In this document: positions 1-8,284 of the stretch, piece by piece | Layout: each line of letters opens with the position of its first letter | Numbering within the stretch: position 1 is the stretch's first letter | Source of the DNA: Pirellulaceae bacterium | Lineage (GTDB): Bacteria > Planctomycetota > Planctomycetia > Pirellulales > Pirellulaceae | NCBI GenBank assembly: GCA_023382975.1 | Contig: JAHDXO010000001.1 | Span: 62,001 to 126,000 of the forward strand | Reading direction: 5' to 3' | DNA: 64,000 bases | Translations under genes and position numbers: made by a program | The notes under the pieces: generated by a model | What the model was told of the DNA's origin: nothing | Seen by the model: the letters and a program-made list of their open reading frames with translations, nothing else | Databases searched by the model: none

Positions 1-960
1 CGCCGCTTCGGCGGTCCCCATGCCGAACGTGAAGCGCTCGACCAAGCGGGCGCCGCGGCAGCCGGAGCGACGATGTACGTCACGCTGGAACCCTGCTGCC
101 ATCACGGCAAGACGCCGCCGTGTACCGACGCCATTCTCCAATCCGCCGTCCGCCGCGTGGTCGTCGCTCACCGCGATCCGTTTCCGCAAGTGGACGGCGG
201 AGGAATCGGCCGGCTGCAAGCCGCCGGGATCGAAGTCGAAACGGGGCTGATGGCCGCCGAGAGCCGCGAGCTGAATGCTCCCTACCTGAAACTGGTTTGC
301 CGCGGCCGACCTTGGGTCATCGCCAAATGGGCGATGACGCTGGACGGCAAGCTGGCCGCGCGCAGCGGAGACAGCCGTTGGATTTCCGGCGAATCGTCGC
401 GCCGCCGCGTTCATCTACTGCGAGGCCGCATGGACGCGATCCTCGTGGGGGCCGGCACCGTCGCTGCGGACAACCCGAGCCTGACCGCTCGCCCGTCGGG
501 CGCACGGACGCCCGTGCGGATCGTCCTGGATTCCCGCGCCGCCCTGCCCACCGATTCGCAACTGGTTCGAACCGCCCGCGAAGTTCCCGTGTTGGTCGTC
601 GCCGGACCGCAGCCGCCGGAAGAGAATTGCCGAAGACTGCGGGACGCGGGATGTGAAGTCTGGATCGGCCAAGCGGACGACCCCGGCCAGCGGCTGTCAG
701 AGTTGCTGGACGAACTGGGACGGCGGCGAACGACCAACTTGTTGGTCGAGGGCGGCTCGCAAGTGCTGGGAAATTTGTTCGACGCCGGGTTGATCGACGA
801 GGTCCACGTGTTCGTGGCCGCGAAGCTGGTCGGGGGCGCCGCAGCACCCTCGCCGCTGGCCGGCCGCGGCCTCGAACAGATGGCACAAGCCATCCGTCTT
901 CCGCGGCCCGAAATCGAAATCCTGGACGGCGATGTCTATCTGCACGGACGTTTGAAGTAG
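1..960 (+). CDS. ribD: Riboflavin biosynthesis deaminase/reductase RibD, 5' end cut by window edge
   Basis: Bifunctional riboflavin enzyme: it deaminates the pyrimidine intermediate made from GTP and then reduces its ribosyl side chain with NADPH. The frame is open from base 1 and ends in TAG at 958-960, giving 319 visible residues. The zinc-site deaminase motif is present as HAE at residues 7-9 and PCCHHGKTPPC at 31-41. The reductase half follows, with the typical WVIAKWAMTLDGKLAA stretch, DAILVGAGTVAADNP and LLVEGGSQVLG. Family members are about 360-380 residues, so roughly 45-50 N-terminal residues lie to the left. No other riboflavin gene is visible. The next gene starts 37 bases downstream and is functionally unrelated. 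Identification is firm; the start is outside the window. Confidence 0.95.
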   Translation, partial: RRFGGPHAEREALDQAGAAAAGATMYVTLEPCCHHGKTPPCTDAILQSAVRRVVVAHRDPFPQVDGGGIGRLQAAGIEVETGLMAAESRELNAPYLKLVCRGRPWVIAKWAMTLDGKLAARSGDSRWISGESSRRRVHLLRGRMDAILVGAGTVAADNPSLTARPSGARTPVRIVLDSRAALPTDSQLVRTAREVPVLVVAGPQPPEENCRRLRDAGCEVWIGQADDPGQRLSELLDELGRRRTTNLLVEGGSQVLGNLFDAGLIDEVHVFVAAKLVGGAAAPSPLAGRGLEQMAQAIRLPRPEIEILDGDVYLHGRLK

Positions 961-997
961 GATGTGAGTTGTATTACACCTCGCAACGGAGTTTTCC

Positions 998-1903
998 ATG
1001 CATCGCCAACCAACAATCGCCTCCTTCCCAGCGTCCATCGTCGCCTTGACCGCATGGGCCTTCTGGATCGTGTCCGGCCCGGCTGCCATCGCCCAGCAGG
1101 ACGGGGCACCGGCGGACGCTGCTCCCAAGCTGTACGCCTTCTGCATGGAGATGCATGACGCGAAAAAGCGGACGCTTCCCGAACAAACAGCGATGCTCCG
1201 CGAATTGGGATTCGACGGCGTCGGCTATCCGCTCTGGCTGGACGACCAACTCCAGCGGAATCTTGCCGAATTGGATCGGGCCGGGTTGCCCGTCTATCTG
1301 ATGTACGCGGCGGTAAGCGTCGCGCCGGACCAACCTGCGTACGATCCGCGGCTCGAATCCGCCATCCGCCGGTTGCGCGGGCGGCCGACCACCATCGGAG
1401 TCACGCTGCGCGGTCTGCCGCCGGGCGATTCGCGCGGAATGGATGCGGCCGTCCGGACGCTCAGACGTCTGGGCGATGTGGCCGCCGAAGCCGGTCTGCG
1501 AATCTCGCTCTACCATCACGTCAACGATTGGACCGAGGGCTTGCCGTTCACGCTCGAAGTCGTCGGCCGCGTGGAGCATCCGCAGGTCGGTGCAAACTTC
1601 AATCTGTGCCACTGGCTGAAAACCGAGGGCGACCGGGACTATCGGCCCGTGTTGCGGGAACATGCGGCGAAGATCTTCGCCGTGACGATCAACGGAGCCC
1701 AAACGAACGCTAGCGTCTGGACCGACGGACTGATCCAACCGTTGGACCGCGGCGACTTCGACAACCGGAAACTGCTCGCCGCGTTGCGCGATAGCGGCTA
1801 CGACGGACCGATCGGCTTGATGTGTTACGGGATCGCCGGCGACGCGCGCGAACACCTTGCACGCTCGATGGGCGTCTGGAGACAGTGGTTTTCCTCGCGG
1901 TGA
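998..1903 (+). CDS. Exported TIM-barrel sugar phosphate isomerase/epimerase-like protein
   Basis: The mature part resembles the xylose isomerase-like TIM-barrel (AP endonuclease 2) superfamily, in which planctomycetes have many members acting on sugars and polyols. Visible family features are LRELGFDGVGYPLW near the start of the barrel, the LRISLYHHVNDW strand, VGANFNLCHWLK and the C-terminal YDGPIGLMCYGI. The N-terminus (about residues 1-33) is a hydrophobic signal peptide ending near AIAQQDG, so the protein should leave the cytoplasm, unlike classical cytoplasmic isomerases. The ATG at 998 has ACGGAG seven bases upstream. Length is 301 aa. Substrate is unknown. The glycosylase gene follows closely, without an obvious functional link. 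Confidence 0.8.
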   Translation: MHRQPTIASFPASIVALTAWAFWIVSGPAAIAQQDGAPADAAPKLYAFCMEMHDAKKRTLPEQTAMLRELGFDGVGYPLWLDDQLQRNLAELDRAGLPVYLMYAAVSVAPDQPAYDPRLESAIRRLRGRPTTIGVTLRGLPPGDSRGMDAAVRTLRRLGDVAAEAGLRISLYHHVNDWTEGLPFTLEVVGRVEHPQVGANFNLCHWLKTEGDRDYRPVLREHAAKIFAVTINGAQTNASVWTDGLIQPLDRGDFDNRKLLAALRDSGYDGPIGLMCYGIAGDAREHLARSMGVWRQWFSSR

Positions 1904-1929
1904 CTTCGCGACCAAGAGGCTTGGCGATC

Positions 1930-2583
1930 ATGAAACTGACTCCGGATCGGATCCAGGCGGCGCGTCGGCATCTGCGGGCAGCGGATCCGGTGCTCCGGTC
2001 GATCATCGACCGAGTGGGCCCGTACACGCTCCGGTTCGAGCGGGACCGGTTCGGCTTGCTCGTGCGCTCCATTGTCTCGCAGCAGATTTCGACCACTGCG
2101 GCACGGGCCATCCGCCAGCGTCTGCACGCCTTGGCCGAACCAGCAGGTTTGACGGCGGACAATCTGCTGCGGTTTAGCCTGGACCAGTTGCGCGGGGTCG
2201 GGTTGTCGCAGCAAAAGGCCTCTTACATCATGGATCTTGCGGCCAAAGTCGCTGACGGTACGGTGGACCTGCGCCGAATCGGACGGTTGCCGGACGAACA
2301 GGTCATCGAGACGCTCATCCGCGTCAAGGGCATCGGACGCTGGACGGCGCAAATGTTTCTGATCTTCTCGCTGGGCCGACCGGATGTCTTTCCGCATGAC
2401 GATTTGGGTGTGCGGGCAGCGATCCGCGATCATTACGGACTGGCGGATCTGCCGGACAAGTCCACCAGTCACGCGATCGCCGCTGCTTGGCGACCGTACG
2501 CCTCGGTGGCCAGTTGGTACTGCTGGCGATCGCTCGACCTGGCGCGCAACACCGAGACAGTCGCGACCGGCTACCCGTCGTAG
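1930..2583 (+). CDS. DNA-3-methyladenine glycosylase II-like protein (HhH-GPD family)
   Basis: Base-excision repair glycosylase of the AlkA type, expected to remove alkylated purines from DNA in the cytoplasm. From the ATG at 1930 it is 217 aa. The sequence shows the QQIST stretch (about 51-55), the helix-hairpin-helix RVKGIGRWTAQMF (131-143) and the acidic FPHDDLG (154-160), whose aspartate is the expected catalytic residue. The C-terminal RPYASVASWYCWRSLD matches AlkA homologues. The long N-terminal domain of E. coli AlkA is missing, as is common in shorter bacterial homologues. In-frame codons extend to 1822 inside the previous gene, but the residues added there look non-native, so 1930 is preferred. 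Confidence 0.88.
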   Translation: MKLTPDRIQAARRHLRAADPVLRSIIDRVGPYTLRFERDRFGLLVRSIVSQQISTTAARAIRQRLHALAEPAGLTADNLLRFSLDQLRGVGLSQQKASYIMDLAAKVADGTVDLRRIGRLPDEQVIETLIRVKGIGRWTAQMFLIFSLGRPDVFPHDDLGVRAAIRDHYGLADLPDKSTSHAIAAAWRPYASVASWYCWRSLDLARNTETVATGYPS

Positions 2584-2771
2584 AGTCGAAGGATCGGTCA
2601 GTGCGTGGCACACGCTGCTGACTGGGCGTTCTGCCGAATCTCGGGCTACTCTCCCAACGGTCCGGATGGTATAAACACGAGGAGGAAATCGACAGGTGAC
2701 CTGCTCTCGATTCAGTGGGAATCCTGTTCGTTTCGGCAGTAGGGAACAGAGGCATACCGAGGCGCAAGGTC

Positions 2772-3632
2772 ATGGGCAAATACGCAAGTCGTTTGAAACG
2801 GAAGCTGGCCTCCAAGGCACGCCAGATATCCGACTCGGACACCGATCCGCTGACCGGCGGGGCAATGGCCGGTGACTTCAAGGACATCCCGACACTGATC
2901 GAGGAAGGCCTGGATCCCTTCCACGCGGTCTACGTCTTCATGCAGAATCTTACCGCCAAGTTCGCCGAGACCGTGGGGCAGATGCCGGAGATGAAGGCTT
3001 GGGCCCGGGCTGTCGAGAAGGCGGAAGACGAGTACATGCCCAGCGGGCCGCCGATCAGTCCGCTGACCGGCAGCTACTTCTGGATGTGGGCACTGTACGA
3101 TCTGAAGATCGGCAAGAGCACCGACACGCTCGCCTCGTGTCTGCTGGCCGCCAGCGACATCGTGCAGATGAACGCTCACCAAGTCAAAGTGCTGAAGCAG
3201 ATGGAAGTCTCCCGGATGGGCGTCTACGAGCATGTCGGCACGTCGGGCCCGTACATCCGGTTGCGGGAACTGGTCTCCAAACGCGAGCTTGTCTGCCATT
3301 GCCCGAGCGGCTATCCGGGTTCCGAGGGCGAACTTTGGTACGTGCGATTGCTGCCGCCGGTCGAACCGGAAATCGCCGACTTCTGGATTGCCATGACCAC
3401 CCCTTACGTCCTGATCGCCGCCAACAAGTCCGATTGGACGGCGTTCCTGCGGCGGACGATGCTGCAGGCCGACGGCTTCGATCATGCAATCCGGCTTGCC
3501 AACCTGCTCAAACACGGCTTGGGACCCAACTACTGGAACGAATTCGTCACGAAGGCGTACCACCACTATCAGCACAACGCCATCTTCCTGGCCGGCATCC
3601 CTGACATGCAAGCCACGCTGCCGCGCCGATAG
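2772..3632 (+). CDS. Hypothetical cytoplasmic protein, about 286 aa
   Basis: I do not recognise this protein. From the ATG at 2772 it begins with a basic stretch (MGKYASRLKRKLASKARQ). There is no signal peptide and no convincing transmembrane helix. The middle holds an aromatic segment (GSYFWMWALYDLKIG) and a helical region with a regular VQMNAHQVKVLKQMEV pattern. A small CHCPSG motif lies near residue 177, followed by LWYVRLLPPVEPEIADFWI, which reads like a folded beta/alpha core. A GTG at 2715 would add 19 residues. The toxin-antitoxin pair begins about 60 bases downstream on the same strand. Codon use and the absence of stops support a real gene; function is unknown. Confidence 0.7.
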   Translation: MGKYASRLKRKLASKARQISDSDTDPLTGGAMAGDFKDIPTLIEEGLDPFHAVYVFMQNLTAKFAETVGQMPEMKAWARAVEKAEDEYMPSGPPISPLTGSYFWMWALYDLKIGKSTDTLASCLLAASDIVQMNAHQVKVLKQMEVSRMGVYEHVGTSGPYIRLRELVSKRELVCHCPSGYPGSEGELWYVRLLPPVEPEIADFWIAMTTPYVLIAANKSDWTAFLRRTMLQADGFDHAIRLANLLKHGLGPNYWNEFVTKAYHHYQHNAIFLAGIPDMQATLPRR

Positions 3633-3692
3633 TCCAATGCATCCGAAATGGAATGCGGCATGGAATCTGCCGGAGCCACGGAGAAGCGAACC

Positions 3693-3944
3693 ATGACAAC
3701 AACTTCACAGGAACTGGAAAGTTTCACAGATTTTGCCCGCAGACGCTTGGCCAGCGGAGCCCCCGAGCCGTCGTTGGACGAGTTGTTTGATCTTTGGCGG
3801 ATCAAAAACCCGTCCCACAAAGACGCTGCCGAAGACCTTGCGGCTCTGGCGGAGGCGATTGCGGACTACCGCCTTGGCGACCGCGGGCAACCGGCAGGGG
3901 AACTCAGCCGGGAACTTCGGGAAGAAATCGGTCTGGGGCGTTAG
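3693..3944 (+). CDS. Putative antitoxin of a type II toxin-antitoxin pair
   Basis: Small acidic protein of 83 aa, read from the ATG at 3693 with GGAGAAG about ten bases upstream. It contains SLDELFDLWRIKNPS followed by a helical acidic stretch and a C-terminal REEIGLGR. The 'SLDELFDLWRI' pattern resembles small antitoxin-like proteins found next to ParE/RelE toxins in planctomycetes and cyanobacteria. It ends three bases before the start of the toxin gene, the usual antitoxin-first order with tight coupling. Such antitoxins normally bind the toxin and repress their own operon. The call rests on size, position and partner. Confidence 0.65.
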   Translation: MTTTSQELESFTDFARRRLASGAPEPSLDELFDLWRIKNPSHKDAAEDLAALAEAIADYRLGDRGQPAGELSRELREEIGLGR

Positions 3945-3946
3945 GA

Positions 3947-4273
3947 ATGTTCAAGGTCCATGAACTGCGCAGGGCCCAGGCAGACATTCGAAGTATCGCC
4001 CGTTGGCTCGCGAACCATTCCCGGTCTGGCGCGCAAGCTTGGCTTCAGGCTTATGACGAGATGGTGATACGACTTGAACGGGACGCTAGTTCCTGTGGTT
4101 CCGCGTTCGAGAGCGAAAACTGTGACTACGACGTTAAGCAAGCGTTGTTCAAGACTCGTCACGGCCGAGTCTATAGGGCCCTATTCTTGATTGAGGAACG
4201 GGACGTTTATATTCTCCGCGTTCGCGGACCGGGACAGGCACCGGTTGATCCAAACTCGCTCGGTATTCACTAG
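3947..4273 (+). CDS. ParE/RelE-superfamily toxin
   Basis: A 108-aa protein of the ParE/RelE fold. It starts LRRAQADIRSIARWLA (an N-terminal helix typical of ParE), continues with WLQAYDEMVIRLERDASSCGSA, and ends with the beta-strand pair RHGRVYRALFLIEERDVYILRVRGPGQAPVD. The 'Y/F-R-ALFLI...V-I-L-RV-RG' ending is characteristic of plasmid-stabilisation toxins. Known members inhibit gyrase or cleave mRNA at the ribosome; which applies here cannot be told. The ATG at 3947 directly follows the antitoxin stop. The longer frame beginning at 3794 overlaps the antitoxin and is not used. Confidence 0.75.
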   Translation: MFKVHELRRAQADIRSIARWLANHSRSGAQAWLQAYDEMVIRLERDASSCGSAFESENCDYDVKQALFKTRHGRVYRALFLIEERDVYILRVRGPGQAPVDPNSLGIH

Positions 4274-4310
4274 CACGAATTTCGCTCGGCGCCATGTTGG
4301 GCGTCTGGTC

Positions 4311-5579
4311 CTACAGCTTGCACTGGCCGCTGACCAGGGTCTGGACGACTCGTCCGCGGAGCGTCCAGCCGGCCAAGGGCGTGTTGGTGCTTTTCGAGCG
4401 GAACTTGGCGGGATCGACGGTCCAGGATGCGTGCGGGTCGATGATCACGATGTCGGCATCGGCGCCGATCCGCAGTGTGCCTTTGTCGATGCCGAGCACG
4501 CGTGCCGGATTGATCGTCATCTTGGCCAGAGCCGTCATCCAATCCAGGTGCCCCGGTTCGATCAACTTGACCACGACCAATCCCAGCGTGGTCTCCAGGG
4601 AAACCATGCCGAACGGCGCGCGGTCCAGTTCCAGCATCTTCTTTTCCGTGGCGCGCGGCGTATGGCCGCTGGAAATCACGTCGATCGTGCCGTCGGCCAA
4701 GCCCGCGATGCAAGCGTCCACGTGCTCCTGCGAACGGAGCGGAGGATTCAGTTTGAAATTGGCGTCGAAGCTGCGCAGGCACTCGTCCGTCAGCACAGCA
4801 TTCAGCGGAGCGATGCCCGCCGTGATCGGTATGCCTCGCGACTTGCCGCGGCGGATCGAATCGATGCTGCCGGCGCTCGATACGTTCAGCAAGTGGAGAC
4901 GCCCGCCCGTGGCCTCGGCCAAACGGAGATCGCGGCTGGCCATGACGTCCTCCGCCTCGGTCGGGAGTCCGGCCAAAGCCAGGACCATCGAGATCTTGCC
5001 TTCGTGCATGATCCCATCATGCGAAAGTTCCCAATCCTCCGGATGGCTGAGGATCGGCTTGTCGAACATCAAGCAGTATTCCAGTGCGCGGCGAAGCAGT
5101 TCCGAGTTCTGGATCGGGCGCGGTGCATCGGTCAAGGCGACCGCACCCGCTTCGACCAGCGAGCCGATTTCCGCCAGTTCCTTGCCCGCGCGGTCCTTGC
5201 TGACGCAACCGGCGACCAAGACATGGCAATTGGCCGCCCGCGCCGCTTTTTGGCGAACGAATTCGACGCTCGCCTGCGAATCGATGGGCGGGTCGGTATT
5301 CGGCAGGCAGACGATCGAGGTGAAGCCGCCTGCCACGGCCGCAGCCGTACCGGTCTGGATCGTCTCGTCCTCTTCGCGGCCCGGTTCCCGCAACTGGGCA
5401 CTCAGATCGATCAGCCCCGGCGCCACGATCTTTCCGGTAGCGTCGATCACTCGGTCGACGCCATCCGGCGCCGCGTCGTAGGCCGCGATCCGACCGTTTT
5501 CCACCAGCAGACTGGTGGTTCGGTCCAGATGCTGACTGGGATCCATCAAACGGCCGTTTTGAATGAGGATGCGCGTCAT
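4311..5579 (-). CDS. Dihydroorotase-like protein lacking most catalytic metal ligands (PyrC'/PyrX type)
   Basis: Class I dihydroorotase fold, 422 aa from the ATG at 5579. The overall match is strong: the LIDLSAQLREPGREEDETI region, TSIVCLPNTDPPIDS, NPPLRSQEHVDA, INPARVLGI and the C-terminal STNTPLAGWTLRG. In active enzymes the first motif is DxHxHxREPG; here it reads DLSAQLREPG, so both histidines are gone. The downstream TPHH-type motif is IAPLNAVLTDE, the HxxHVS histidine is replaced by asparagine (HLLNVSS), and the essential aspartate of TDHAPH is glycine (SSGHTPRA). Only one metal histidine (LSHPED) looks kept. Non-catalytic paralogues of this kind in other bacteria serve as structural partners of aspartate carbamoyltransferase. 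No pyrB is next to it here. Confidence 0.85.
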   Translation of the reverse strand: MTRILIQNGRLMDPSQHLDRTTSLLVENGRIAAYDAAPDGVDRVIDATGKIVAPGLIDLSAQLREPGREEDETIQTGTAAAVAGGFTSIVCLPNTDPPIDSQASVEFVRQKAARAANCHVLVAGCVSKDRAGKELAEIGSLVEAGAVALTDAPRPIQNSELLRRALEYCLMFDKPILSHPEDWELSHDGIMHEGKISMVLALAGLPTEAEDVMASRDLRLAEATGGRLHLLNVSSAGSIDSIRRGKSRGIPITAGIAPLNAVLTDECLRSFDANFKLNPPLRSQEHVDACIAGLADGTIDVISSGHTPRATEKKMLELDRAPFGMVSLETTLGLVVVKLIEPGHLDWMTALAKMTINPARVLGIDKGTLRIGADADIVIIDPHASWTVDPAKFRSKSTNTPLAGWTLRGRVVQTLVSGQCKL

Positions 5580-5788
5580 CTTGCATGGTTCCGAAAAAGA
5601 AGTCGCGGTGCCCGGAGCGATGCGGGTAACTGTAAACTCCGCCGGGCTGTTCCACAAGACGACCGCTAGCATCAAAACGCGGGGTGGGACGGGGAAACCG
5701 CTCTTGACGGGGCAAACTTGTCCTGATACTTACACCACCCCGTCGTAACCGATTCATATCGACCCTTGAATTCCCATGGCTTGAGCCC

Positions 5789-7096
5789 GTGTCACCCAAA
5801 TTTCGCCAAATTCTGCACGGCTTGCTGGCAGTCGTCCTTGTGACGCTGACGGTTGATATCTGCTGGGCTCAATGGGGGACCGGCAGCAACCCGGCTCCGT
5901 TGACAAACACGCCGGGGATGACCACGATCCCTCCGGCTGGTTCAATGGGGCCGACTTCGACGCTCCAACAGCCGACCTACGATCCCTATTCGACACAATC
6001 CAATTCGTCCTTGTCGCCACCTTCGCTGCTCAGTCCGCCGACATCCACCCCTTACGGCAGCGGGACGGCAGCACCGAACTCGACGCAGCCCTACTACGGC
6101 CAGCCGCCGGCTCAGCCGTACTACGGCCAGCCGCCCGCGCAGTCCTTCGGTCAGCCGCCGGCCTATCCGGGCTTTGGAGCGCAGGCTCCGCCGACGCTGT
6201 TTCCACAAGGCTTGTTTGGCACCCCGCAAGCTGCGGCACCCGCCACGTTTGGCGCGCCGACAGCGATGCGATTCTTCCAGAACTTTCAGTTGAGCGACGG
6301 TTGGTTGTGGGGCGACGGCGCCGGCGATCTGCAAATCCACGACATCTACACATCGACCACGATTGCGCTGCCCAATTTTCTGTGGAGCGGCCAACCCTGG
6401 TTCGTCTCGCCGGGATTCGGGTTCCACCTGTGGTCCGACCCCGGGTCTCTGGGCACCCGAGTGGCTTTGCCTCCCCAAGCGTACAGCGCCTTCCTGGATC
6501 TCGGCTGGAAATCCGATCCGAATGTCGCCTTCGGCGTCGAACTGGCGGGGCGAATCGGCTACTACTCGGATTTCGACGCGACAGGCTCCGACGCCTTTCG
6601 ACCGATGGGCGTGGCGCTGCTGCGGTACAACCTGACGCCTAACTTGGCGCTCAAGGCGGGCGTCGACTACATCAACCGGGAGGACATCAAACTGCTGCCG
6701 GCAGGCGGATTCCTCTGGACGCCGAATCCGAAGACCTATTTCGACATCTACTTTCCGCAGCCCAAGCTGGCCAGCTACTTGACCACGCTCGGCACGCGCG
6801 ACCTGTGGTGGTACATCGGTGCCGAATACGGAGGCGGGGTCTGGTCCGTGATGCTGGACGACGCCGATCCCGCGTTTCCAGGCCTTCAGCCTGCCCCGAC
6901 GGTCATGGACATCAACGACTACCGAGTTTTTCTGGGCATCGAATTCAATCAGCCCAGCGGTGCAGGTCCCGGAAAGCGAAATGCCTTCTTCGAAGTCGGC
7001 TATGTGTTCGAACGACGGGTTGTGCTAGAAGCGTTTCCGGCGCTGAGCTACTCCGTGGGCGATACCCTCATGCTTCGCGGCGGCCTCTCGTTCTGA
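5789..7096 (+). CDS. Exported outer-membrane beta-barrel-like protein, first of a paralogous pair
   Basis: A 435-aa protein read from the GTG at 5789. Residues 1-29 form a signal peptide ending near WAQWG. A low-complexity linker rich in Pro, Gln and Tyr follows, with YYGQPPAQP repeated, up to about residue 150. The C-terminal 280 residues alternate hydrophobic and polar residues like a beta-barrel and end in phenylalanine (MLRGGLSF), the usual terminal residue of outer-membrane barrels. The barrel part is clearly homologous to the next gene: FLDLGWK/FLDIMWL, GYYSDF/GWYSDF, ALLRYNL/ALLRYDW, LPAGGFLWTPNP/IPAGGVIFNPNP and EVGYVFERR/EIGYVFSRE. The role is unknown; a porin or envelope scaffold is an inference. 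The gene is divergent from the dihydroorotase-like gene. Confidence 0.75.
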   Translation: MSPKFRQILHGLLAVVLVTLTVDICWAQWGTGSNPAPLTNTPGMTTIPPAGSMGPTSTLQQPTYDPYSTQSNSSLSPPSLLSPPTSTPYGSGTAAPNSTQPYYGQPPAQPYYGQPPAQSFGQPPAYPGFGAQAPPTLFPQGLFGTPQAAAPATFGAPTAMRFFQNFQLSDGWLWGDGAGDLQIHDIYTSTTIALPNFLWSGQPWFVSPGFGFHLWSDPGSLGTRVALPPQAYSAFLDLGWKSDPNVAFGVELAGRIGYYSDFDATGSDAFRPMGVALLRYNLTPNLALKAGVDYINREDIKLLPAGGFLWTPNPKTYFDIYFPQPKLASYLTTLGTRDLWWYIGAEYGGGVWSVMLDDADPAFPGLQPAPTVMDINDYRVFLGIEFNQPSGAGPGKRNAFFEVGYVFERRVVLEAFPALSYSVGDTLMLRGGLSF

Positions 7097-7156
7097 GAAC
7101 CCGCTGGGCGACTTTTCTGGAGTTGGGAAATAGGCGGCGTTGTGGGGATACAGACT

Positions 7157-8284
7157 ATGACCGTCCGCCAACTCGATCAACGGCTCTCGCGACTGCGGAA
7201 CATTCGCAGCCGAAGTCGTGAGACTTCGCACAGCGGTTCGCGACGTCCGAATGCTCGCGAATTCGGCTGTGGCAGGAAATCGCAGGTACCGTGCTGGAGC
7301 GTCATTTGGCTGGGACTGCTGCTGAGCGGCCAAGGCTGGGCGCAGACCGCGCATCCCGATGGTCGTCTTCCGCCCATCGACCAGATCACGGCCGAACACG
7401 TGCCGTTCACAAACGGCGAGCCGTCGTTCCTGATGGCCAGCGACCCGCCCGAATTCCATTTGCCCGAGGACGTGCTGGCGTCGCCCGAACCGCATCTGTC
7501 GCCCTACAAGCAAAGCTTTTTCCAGAAGCTGTCTTTTACCGTGACAGGGATTCTTCCCGAAAGTTCCGATGGTCTGGGGATCTTGGAGACCGAGTTGTTC
7601 GCCGCGTTCGCCATGCCGGCCCCCACGACCAAGACCCCGCTGATCCTGACGCCCAATCTGTTGGTGGATTTCATCGACCAGCCAGCGTACGTCGAGTTGC
7701 CTTCGGAACTGTATGCGACCTTCCTGGACATCATGTGGCTGCCCAAGTTCGGAACGCGGACGATGGGGATTCTGGCCGTCGCGCCTGGCTGGTACAGCGA
7801 CTTCCAAGACGGCACGGGAGACCCATTCCGGTTGACCGGCCGCGCCCTGCTGCGATACGACTGGCAACCGGATCGCTTGCAACTGGTTGTGGGCGCGGTC
7901 TACACGAACCGGATGACCAGCCGCTGGATTCCGGCGGGCGGAGTGATTTTCAATCCCAACCCGGACCTGAGCATGGACTTGATCTTTCCCCAAGCGAAAA
8001 TCGCGCGGCGAACCGCTTGGGGGTTGGGCTTCGAGCACTGGGTCTATCTGGCCGGCGGCTTCGGCGGCAACGATTGGGCGATCGCTCAGCCCGACGGCAG
8101 CCCGGACAAGCTCGGCTATCTCGACTGGCGGATCACGCTCGGTTGGGAGCGGAAGATGAACGGCGGTGCGGGCCTGCACTTCGAAATCGGCTACGTCTTC
8201 TCGCGCGAGATCCGTTTTGCCAGCACGCCCGACATCCTGTATCCCGACGACACCCTGCTACTCCGGGCCGGTTTCGCATTTTAG
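7157..8284 (+). CDS. Exported outer-membrane beta-barrel-like protein, second of a paralogous pair
   Basis: Paralogue of the preceding gene, 61 bases downstream and probably co-transcribed. From the ATG at 7157 it is 375 aa. An unusually long basic N-terminus precedes a hydrophobic segment (WSVIWLGLLLSG, about residues 46-57) and a cleavage-like GWAQTA. A GTG at 7142 would add five residues. It lacks the Pro/Gln/Tyr linker of its neighbour, and the shared barrel ends LLLRAGFAF with the terminal phenylalanine. The last 27 bases overlap the end of the convergent methyltransferase gene on the other strand. Confidence 0.75.
   Translation: MTVRQLDQRLSRLRNIRSRSRETSHSGSRRPNAREFGCGRKSQVPCWSVIWLGLLLSGQGWAQTAHPDGRLPPIDQITAEHVPFTNGEPSFLMASDPPEFHLPEDVLASPEPHLSPYKQSFFQKLSFTVTGILPESSDGLGILETELFAAFAMPAPTTKTPLILTPNLLVDFIDQPAYVELPSELYATFLDIMWLPKFGTRTMGILAVAPGWYSDFQDGTGDPFRLTGRALLRYDWQPDRLQLVVGAVYTNRMTSRWIPAGGVIFNPNPDLSMDLIFPQAKIARRTAWGLGFEHWVYLAGGFGGNDWAIAQPDGSPDKLGYLDWRITLGWERKMNGGAGLHFEIGYVFSREIRFASTPDILYPDDTLLLRAGFAF

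Noticed and set aside
4191..5669. A 492-codon plus-strand frame opposite the dihydroorotase-like gene.
   Set aside because: The minus-strand protein is clearly homologous to a known family; the plus-strand translation is compositional noise.
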